The notes under the pieces were generated by a model that saw nothing but the letters and a program-made list of their open reading frames with translations, searched no databases and was not told the origin of the DNA. Of a stretch of DNA of 64,000 bases, positions 24,001 to 33,000 are shown one piece after another. The DNA is from Nectonema munidae (lineage: Eukaryota > Nematomorpha > Nectonematoida > Nectonematidae). The stretch spans positions 177,470 through 241,469 of the forward strand of contig JAUIRK010000693.1 in assembly GCA_030549495.1 (NCBI GenBank), in the 5' to 3' direction. Within the stretch, counting starts at the first letter, position 1, and each line of letters begins with the position of its first letter. Made by a program: the position numbers and the translations under genes.

Positions 24001-27000
24001 CATAATTCTGCACTTATTTCAACAGTAAGCTGGAAGAAAGGCTGAAAGATGGTGACAACTTGTTCCATGATTTGCCACTGAGAGGAGGAAAAATTTGACA
24101 GCTCCTCATGGTCAGAGAGCTTAAGCTTTTTTCTTCAGCATATGATATGCACTGTTCCAACTAGTCGGAACATCTTGCACTAGTTGTAGTCGTGTTTACG
24201 GCTTTTCACTAACACATTTTCCACAGATTTTTGAGAGAGAATGGCATCGCTTATGATGAGTTGAATGATGTGTATCGAGCAGTGAACAGACTCGATCTCA
24301 GACAGATAGCTTTCAAGCAACATATTTGTTGCACCATCTCTAACGAGTACATATCTTTGAGCATCTATATTCAAAGACTCCTACATGTTCTTGAGCTTGT
24401 CAGCAATGTTCCCACCTGTATGGGAGTCGGTAAGGTGGGACGCATGTAGAACTGCATTCTTCCATGCGTATTCCACAGTGATCTAGTGAGCAGAGAAAGA
24501 CATTCATGTAATGATGAACATGTCCAGATGTCAGATGTGAATCTAACATGGCCAGATTTTGCCAGCTCAGCTACAACATCTTTTCGTAGTTCTTCATAGG
24601 TGCCTGGCAAAACGTGCTAAGGGAAGAATCTTCGGCTAGGTATGACATACTGTGGCTGTAAATGGGCCATAAGACTCACGTAAATGGGCAGTCTTCTTCA
24701 GGCATGCTAAAAGGCTGGTTATCCGATGCCTTCATGAGAAGAATTTTCCTGTGAATTTTTTTTAGCCCTAACATTATTAAAGCCCCACAACTTCCTTTTG
24801 TCTAACGTTTTAATGGCAACTGGGCCATTTTTCTTTCCTCTTGGATACATCATATTCTTCAGAGGATTCTTCTGTAGTTTTCTTTTGTAGCCGTCCTTTC
24901 TTGGCATCCGGTTATTCTTTATAATGCAAAACTTTTGCGTCGTTGTGCAAAGGTGTCGTGCTGAATGACTCACGCTTCCCAGTACCTCTTCATATTTTTT
25001 TATTACAAACCATACACTGTGCAGAGGGGTCGGAGGAATCATTAATTTTGAAAAGGCTCCATATGTAGCTTGACATCGCTGCCAACAATTAACGGAAAAT
25101 CAGAATGAAGAGAATTTACGTAGCTTTCAAGATTACTTATATATAAAGAAAAAGAACGCACCATTTATTTGTTTCGTGTCAAAAATTTTTGCATGCACGT
25201 TGTGTGTGGTAGTTTTGTTTGTCGGAGAAAGGGGTGGGGTAGGGACCAATGTCATAATCCTGTCTTATAAGTATTTTTAACTACTAATTTGAATATATGC
25301 GCTTACTTATTTTTTCAATACTTGAATATACCCATATGTGCCATTTTTCTTTTCAGGTCTGATCGATATGTTTTTATTGAGCGTGGGAGAGAGACACGTG
25401 TGGGGAGGGGGTTAAAAAGACCCTGTGTTGCCAGCCAGATTTAAAGTATTAATTTCTTAATGGACCTAAGAAAATGATTTTTATTCTTTGTGTAGAATAC
25501 AACTCCGATTACATTGAAGCGTGCACCTATTTGAAATCTTTGCATTCGGATGCCAACACTCAAATCCTCTTGACGCAAAGGCAAAAAAGAATCCGTTTCA
25601 ATAAATTGAAGCATCAAATTTGTCGTAATGTTTACGATATCTTTAACACTTGGATCTTCAAAAGTCAAGTAAACTTTGGCATCTTTTTCAAATTTCATTC
25701 TGTTGACTTTAATAAATAATTCGTTGATAACGATAAAATTAGTGATCGCATGATTTCGGATTTTGAAACGAGTCCTGATGCAAGTACGATACAACTCAAA
25801 CTTAAAACTAGCAAAAGATCTATTCTCTAAAATCCTTTTTTAATCAATTTTTTGAAGTATAAAATACTAAGTTATATACGAAAAGTATAGAAATTATGAG
25901 GATTTATTGAAAAATAATGTTTAGTTTACTTTTTTTAAATTTTATTAGTTTTAAATTATGGCACTCGATCAACCTCATACTGCTATAAAATAATAAAGTT
26001 GATATTTTTAGTTTTTAAAAAGTACAATTGCTCGCTAAAAATTGAAATTGCACATACAAAGTTAGGCGATAGTTCTAAATCTTAAGTTCTCTTAATTCTT
26101 GAAAGATCATCCGAATGGTTGAGAAACACTTTTTGTCTGAAAGAAGAAACATTTTTTTATCATTTTAAAAAGTCACATGGTCGAAATGAATTTTCGTTGA
26201 AATGTCCATGTATAGAAACTTTCCTAAAAGCGATATTTTTTAACATTTTTTCTGTTAGGACTCGTAATTCAACTTTATTATGTTAAAGCAGTGTTTCTTA
26301 ACTTTTTTCAGCTCGCACCATTAAAAAAATTTTTTTTCCCTCGCACCACTCCAACAAAAATTTTCAAAAAAGTTCATGAAAAAAATAATTAAAAAAAATT
26401 TTTGCTTAAAATTTTGTTCTTTTGAAAATATCTTCTCGCACGACTCGGAAAGAGTTCTCCCACCACAACTGGTGCATGCACCACTGGTTCAGAAACCCTG
26501 GGTTAAAGTGTGTTTGGATAGAGAAAACTTAAAATTTTCACAAATTATCTACTTATTATGCTTTATTAACCCGAACCACCGCAATAATCAGACGACATCT
26601 AATGTAAAGCAGACGATTTGTTTTTAAACGCGACGATTTGTTTTTAAACGCAGACGATTTGTTTTTAAACGCAGACGATTTGTTTTTAAACGCAGACGAT
26701 TTGTTTTTAAACGCAGACGATTTGTTTTTAAACGCAGACGATTTGTTTTTAAACGCAGACGATTTGTTTTTAAACGCAGACGATTTGTTTTTAAACGCAG
26801 ACGATTTGTTTTTAAACGCAGACGATTTGTTTTTAAACGCAGACGATTTGTTTTTAAACGCAGACGATTTGTTTTTAAACGCAGACGATTTGTTTTTTGT
26901 AAAGGCAACACTATTTTTTAAATAAAGTCGGGTAATGTGCAGTTGCATGTAAACCAGCATGTGTGGCTTATGGGTGGGGCGCATCAAACAAACTATAAAC

Positions 27001-30000
27001 GGTAACTATGTCGACTGTGATCGATAACAGGTTAATGTCTTAATAATATTTTTCGTATTCCTTGACAGCTGCCTTTGGACTTTGAAATAAAATGGCTGCC
27101 AAGACTAACAAAAACTGCAGGAAGATGCGTTTATCGCAAACGATCCTTCGCTTATTCCACATCTCCAGCGCAAAAGTGTTGGATCGAGCTGTCAACGAAG
27201 GTGTGCGACTCTGGCGAACGAATTCGCGATGTTATGTTGCACGAGATTTGTCATGCTGCCACCTTTTTACTCTCTCAACAAGCAACAACTGGTCATGGTC
27301 CAGTGTGGAAGAAATGGGCCAGTTTGTGTATCGACACATTTCCTTTCCTTTGCATACCTTCTAGGTGTCACAGTTATCAAATTTCTGCGAAATTCAATTA
27401 TCAATGCAGCGAGTGTTCCTTTATGTAAGATTTCCTGATGACATTTTAATCTTTCATCGGCCAAGACGTTTTCATGTGATTCATTTTTAATCTAGTTTGA
27501 AAAAGTCTGCTTGACTATATTTCCAAACTTTACTCTGTATATGGTTTTCTAACTTAATCAAGTCGCATAGGAAGTTTTCATGTTCGACTAAAGTTTATAA
27601 AAATAGTAAAAAAAAGTTCAGTTTATAAATTTTGCTTTGTAAAATAATTGAAAAACGTAGTCTAGAATTAAATCGTTGATATAATAAATATAGTTCAATT
27701 CTCATGTGGCATTTCGGTGTGGAAATATACAGCAAATTTGTTCAAAATTAAGCGGAATCTTTTTCAAAAAAATTAAAAAACTTTTTTCACATGATATTGA
27801 TTATTGTGAACCGCAAGATAACTTTAAATAACCCTAATTGCTGATTTACTTACTTATTTAAATGTGTCTCTTTTCAATCATCCCTTTGATAATAATAATT
27901 CTTCAAAACATAATCATTCAATTCAGAGCAATAAAATTAGGCTTCATGACAATTTTAGAAGCATGGGAGTATATTGCATGATTTTAAGCTTGACGTTGTT
28001 TTGAAATGGGACAAAACTTTCATGTCTCTGAGCTGAAGTTTTGAAGAGTTTACGAAAAATACATTTCAAATAAAAATTTTAGATTTTAAGATGGAGCGAT
28101 GTCCCATAAAAATAGTTCACAGACTTCAAGTTTCAAGACTGCCTTGATTCAACGGTTTAACTATTAATGTCGACTTTTTACAACAATAAAATGAGAAATT
28201 TACGTTTATATTTATTAATTTTTTTATGAAAAAAAATCTTATAGTTTTTTTTAATCATATCCGATACTTAACCCAAATCATCCCACTGTCAGTTTAAACT
28301 TACATTGAAAATTGCTTATGTTTTAAAAGTATAGCAAAAAAAAAAAATTATTTCTGATTTTTTGTACAGTATAAAATCAAATAATTTTTTTATACTAAGT
28401 TTCTGATTTATTTATCAAAATTTTATTGAAAATTTCTGTTTTCATTTCTAAAAGAAAATTTATTTGAGTTTAAGAGTAAAAACGAAAATTTTAAATTAGA
28501 AAATAAAATTTTTCAAACTAAAACTTTTTTAAAACTTAATTAAAAGTATTTTAATACTTTTAAAGACATAAATTTAGAAATTTACAATTTTTTTCAAATA
28601 GTTTTACTTTTTTTTATTATGTAAGTTTAAACTGACAATGGGATAAAATAGATACGTGTTTATAAGAAAGTCCTTGATGTAATATTTTATTTTATTTTTT
28701 TAGTTTTAATTTGTCTTTATTTTAAAATGGCTGAGGATACTCTTTGCAATGTTCTTGATACATTAGAAGAAGCTATAAATGAAAGTTCTGAGTTTTTTAC
28801 AGCTTCTAAAATCTATATTGAACCTCCAATGAATACAAATGTAGACATTAGCGATGTTGATTCAGGTGAAGATGAAAAAGAAAATATCAATAATTTAAAT
28901 AAGAACCAGCTTTTAGCCTTTACATCCTTACAAGTGCATTCTTTTGATAAAGATGAAAAAAAAGCAAAATGCAGGCCAACAAAAAGAAAACTTAGAGAAA
29001 CGAAGCAATTTATTTGGGAGAAGAAAGACAAAAAACCAGAAACATATTTAAATTTCATTGATGAAAGTGACATTGACTTGGACACTTTTGATTCTCCATT
29101 TTTGCTTTTTCACAGATTTTTTACAGATGAACTTCTTGAACAAATTTGTAAAGAAACTAACAAATATGCATACAAGAAAGGTAATCACAGCTTTATCTTA
29201 GATATTAAAAAATGTAGGTCTTTTTTGGCAGTTTTATTGATAAGTGGCTATGTTTCTCTTCCAAGAAAAAAAATGTTTTGGGAAAACTCAAAGGACATAG
29301 ATATTTCTTCAATTTCATCCTTACTTTCTAGAAACGAGTTTGATAGTATCATGATGTATTTGCATTTTGTTGATAATGAAAAGATTGATGCATCTGATAA
29401 ATTTGCAAAAGTTCGTCCTTTGATTATATAAATGAAAAATGTTTGGATAATTTTCATAAGCAAACGCATATTTGTATAGATGAAGCAATGGTCCCGTATT
29501 TTGGAAGGCATTCATGTAAGCAGTATATAAAAAACAAGCCTATAAAGTTTGGCTACAAGTTTTGGGTGTGCTCAACGAGATATGGATATGCTATTCAGTT
29601 CTCTCCATATAGTGGTAAAAACGAAGCAATTTATGATTGTGAATTGGGACTTGGAGGTTCAGTCGTTAAAAATTTCGCCGAAATTCTCGATTCAAATAAA
29701 AGTTTTCATTATCATATTACAGCCGACAATTTTTTCTCCAGCATTCCTTTAGTAGAAAGCTTGCATCAAAAAAATTTTAATTATACAGGAACTTTACGAA
29801 TGAATAGAACAAAAAATGCTCCACTTATAAATGAAAAATCAATGATGAAATTACCAAGAGGTTCTTCTGACGTTGTGGTTGATGATAAGAATAAATTTGT
29901 AATAGTCAGATGGAGAGATAACAAAGTAATTACATTTATTTCATCATTTTATGGTAGAAATTCAGTCAGTTCATGTAAAAGATACTGCCGAAAAACAAAG

Positions 30001-33000
30001 AAGTTTATCCAAGTTGAAAGACCCCAAATTGTAGAACAGTATAACGCAAATATGGGAGGTGTCGATAGACTTGATCAAAACATTTCATATTATATGATCA
30101 ATCTAAGGAACAAAAAATGGTATTGGCCTGTTTTTCGCTATTTGCTTGATTTAGCTGTAAATAATGCTTTTCAAATATACAGATATCAAAGAAAAATGTT
30201 TAAAGAACAACCTTTAGATTTACTATCCTTTAGAAGAAATATAGTAAATTATTATATTGCTCAATATTCGAAACCAAAAATTTTAATAACTCCTTCAAAA
30301 AACAAAGAACTTTTTTTATCAAGTGAAGAGTCAAGATTAGATAGTTTTGATCACTGGATTATAAAAGGTAAGCAAAGAAGATGCGCAATGAAGTGCGGCG
30401 GAAGAACGCTGTATTCTTGTTCAAAGTGTAACGTCGGATTACATCCTGATTGTTTTACTACATATCACAAAACAATATAATTTTTAAAATAAATATTTAT
30501 GTTTTTGTATGTATATCATTTTTTTGTAAAATTGCTGAAACTAGAAGGGTCTGAAATTTAATAATGGTTGATTTTAGCGAAATATAATAAAATTAATTAA
30601 AGAATAAAGTTTTATGATTGACGGTCAAATAAATATTTCTCTTGAACTACCTAACTTTGTTTAATCTTGAAATAATAAATATGAATACTTTCGTTCCCAT
30701 TGTCAGTTTAAACTTACAAAATATTTTTTGCTTATAAAAACAAATTGATTTATTTTTTTTTCTAAATATTTTTGTTTTCATGTTATTTAGAGGCTATTTA
30801 TCATAAAAAATTATACTATTTTCAAAAAATTTTTATTGGGTTAATATGGGTTAAATGAATAAGAATTTTGGAGTTTCCTGCATAAAATAATTAATATTTG
30901 AAGTTTTTGTATCTTCTTGAGACTCAAAATTCCTTTAATTTAAAAATTGAATTTAAAATTTTGTTCTAAGACCCAAAAATTAATATTCCTTGTTTTCTAA
31001 GAATAATATTTTTAATATATACGGTATAAATATGCTTGTGGGTTGAATTGCAAACAGTTAGCAAATTTGATTAGCATTACCTAACAAATCCAAGAGCGGT
31101 TTCGACTTTATAATATTTTAAAATTATAAAAATTTAACCAATTCTTAGACAAATCAAACTAATTTTATTACTTTTCCCAAAAAGTTCTCATCCATCTAGC
31201 TTGACATTTCCTAAGAATCGTCAACGAAGGTGTTATAGCAGTGTGCTTGCATACTATCTAGGCCAGGGATTCTTAACCTGTCGTCCATGGACCGCTAAGG
31301 GGTCGATAGACGGGTTTCAAGTAGTCCGTGAAGGTCAGATTAAATAAACCTTTTTTTATTTAAAATTATAAATATACTTTCATATACATTTTTTTGATTT
31401 TTTTAAAAACTTGCAAGTATTTTTTTGCAAGTACAAATATTAATTGTATGCAAGGTTTTTTTGTGATTTTTATGCGAAAATTTCCTTGGAGGGGGTCAAT
31501 AGCTTTCATCAGCTTTTTAAAGGAATCCAAGACTGAATAAAGTTTAAGAACTCCTGATTTAGGCGAATGTAGAAAGCTGGGCTGTTCAAGCTTAACATGT
31601 CTTGAGCAAAGTAGACGTTGTATGTCAAAAAATTGAAAGATGCCTCCCTTCCTTCATTCTATATCACCTCTTCAAAATACATGACATTTTATTAGTTTTC
31701 AAATACATGATATTATAAGCTATTTGTGTTCTTGTGAATTCAAAGTTAAGTTACCACCTTGGTCTACCAAATCGATCCTCTTGCTTGATGCCTCCAATAT
31801 TCTAACGTTTTCATGGTCACGCATCGAAAACAGGGTTTTTCGATCTATTATGTCGTTGTTGAGGGGCGTGAGTAGGTTGGGTAGAGCGTGTGACTTCGAA
31901 ATTCAATCGAAATTAGGTTCGAATCCCGCTCCCGGCAACTTTCTCATAGTTCGATACAAGCGGCCTCTGGCCTTCTCGATGAAAACACCCCAAGGTATCT
32001 TTACCTTTACCTTTGTTGCATTCGATTTTGTCGTTGTTGCATTTGATTATAGAGGAATCGAAAAAGGGGGAAATTACCGTGGAAAATTATTGAACTATCA
32101 AGAAGAAGAGATTCACAAGAGGGTAGATGAAAATTCTTTATTGACACTTGCAGAACTAGTTAACCGTGTTAAAAGGAGAATACAGTTTGACTGTCTCAAA
32201 ATCTTGCATTGATCGCTGTCTTCGCAACTTTCACTTCACAATTAAAAACATCTTGCCAATCCCAGCATGTCGTAACAATGATAAGACGATTCAACTTAGG
32301 TTCAATTATGCTCAAGAATATCGCAAACTTGAGCAAAACATAATGTTGGAGTCTTTTTTATTTCTAGATGAGGCTGATTTCAGTATATGTTCAAGACCAA
32401 AAAGAGGATGATCTGAAGCTGGTGTCCGTGCGACAAGATCTGTTCTACAAGCGCGAACTAGAAATATTTCTCTTGTTGCTGTCATGAACAGAAATAGAAT
32501 GATATTTTATAAAATCCATGATTTTCAGCTTTGTCTTGATATGCTAAAGGATGTTTTCGTTAAACAAGGCATTAATAATGCTGTACTCGTCCTAGATAAT
32601 GCACGCATTCATCATTAAAAAATCTTTGTTTTCAATGGTTTCCATGTTCTGTATTTACCTCCTTATTGCCCTTTTTTGAAAATTGTTTCAGTAAATGGAA
32701 GAACATTGTAGTGAGACATGGTTGTGCGAGTCAACAGCAGCCAAAAAAATGCGTAGGCGATGCGTTCTAATCAAATTACAACATCTGGTTGTAATGGCTT
32801 TTACCAAAATATGCAACGCTATTTAAATATGCCATGTAATCGTGAAATTATTAAATGTTAAATATAAAATTTTTGACTTTATGGTTAAAATAGAAAAACG
32901 TGTTAAAGTTCTAGTACAACGACGTAGTCGAATGCAACAATGACGTAATCAAATGCAACAACAGCTTAAAGATCGAAAAACACTGTAAATATATATATCA

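Larger units (their letters stand above)
25669..27068 (+). other. GCNA intron 4
   Basis: The intron holds a hAT MITE (26289-26500) and a piggyBac-type MITE with a minisatellite (26570-27031). Only ~33 bp remain between the second element's TTAA and exon 5, and that stretch contains the T-rich tract and the acceptor GACAG. Confidence 0.85.

Noticed and set aside
25441-25794. 117-residue minus-strand open frame
   Set aside because: It is antisense to GCNA exon 4, whose plus-strand reading fits the SprT domain and splice phases.
26610-26897. Array considered as CRISPR-like
   Set aside because: Head-to-tail 21-bp repeats have no unique spacers, and the genome is eukaryotic. It is a minisatellite.
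26556-26987. Open frames on both strands across the 21-bp array (KNKSSAF and LFLNADD repeats)
   Set aside because: The unit length is a multiple of three and lacks stops, so frames stay open by construction. The frames begin and end in MITE sequence with no gene context.
31861-31935. Possible tRNA gene with perfect B box
   Set aside because: The acceptor stem does not pair and the SINE body follows; read as SINE head.
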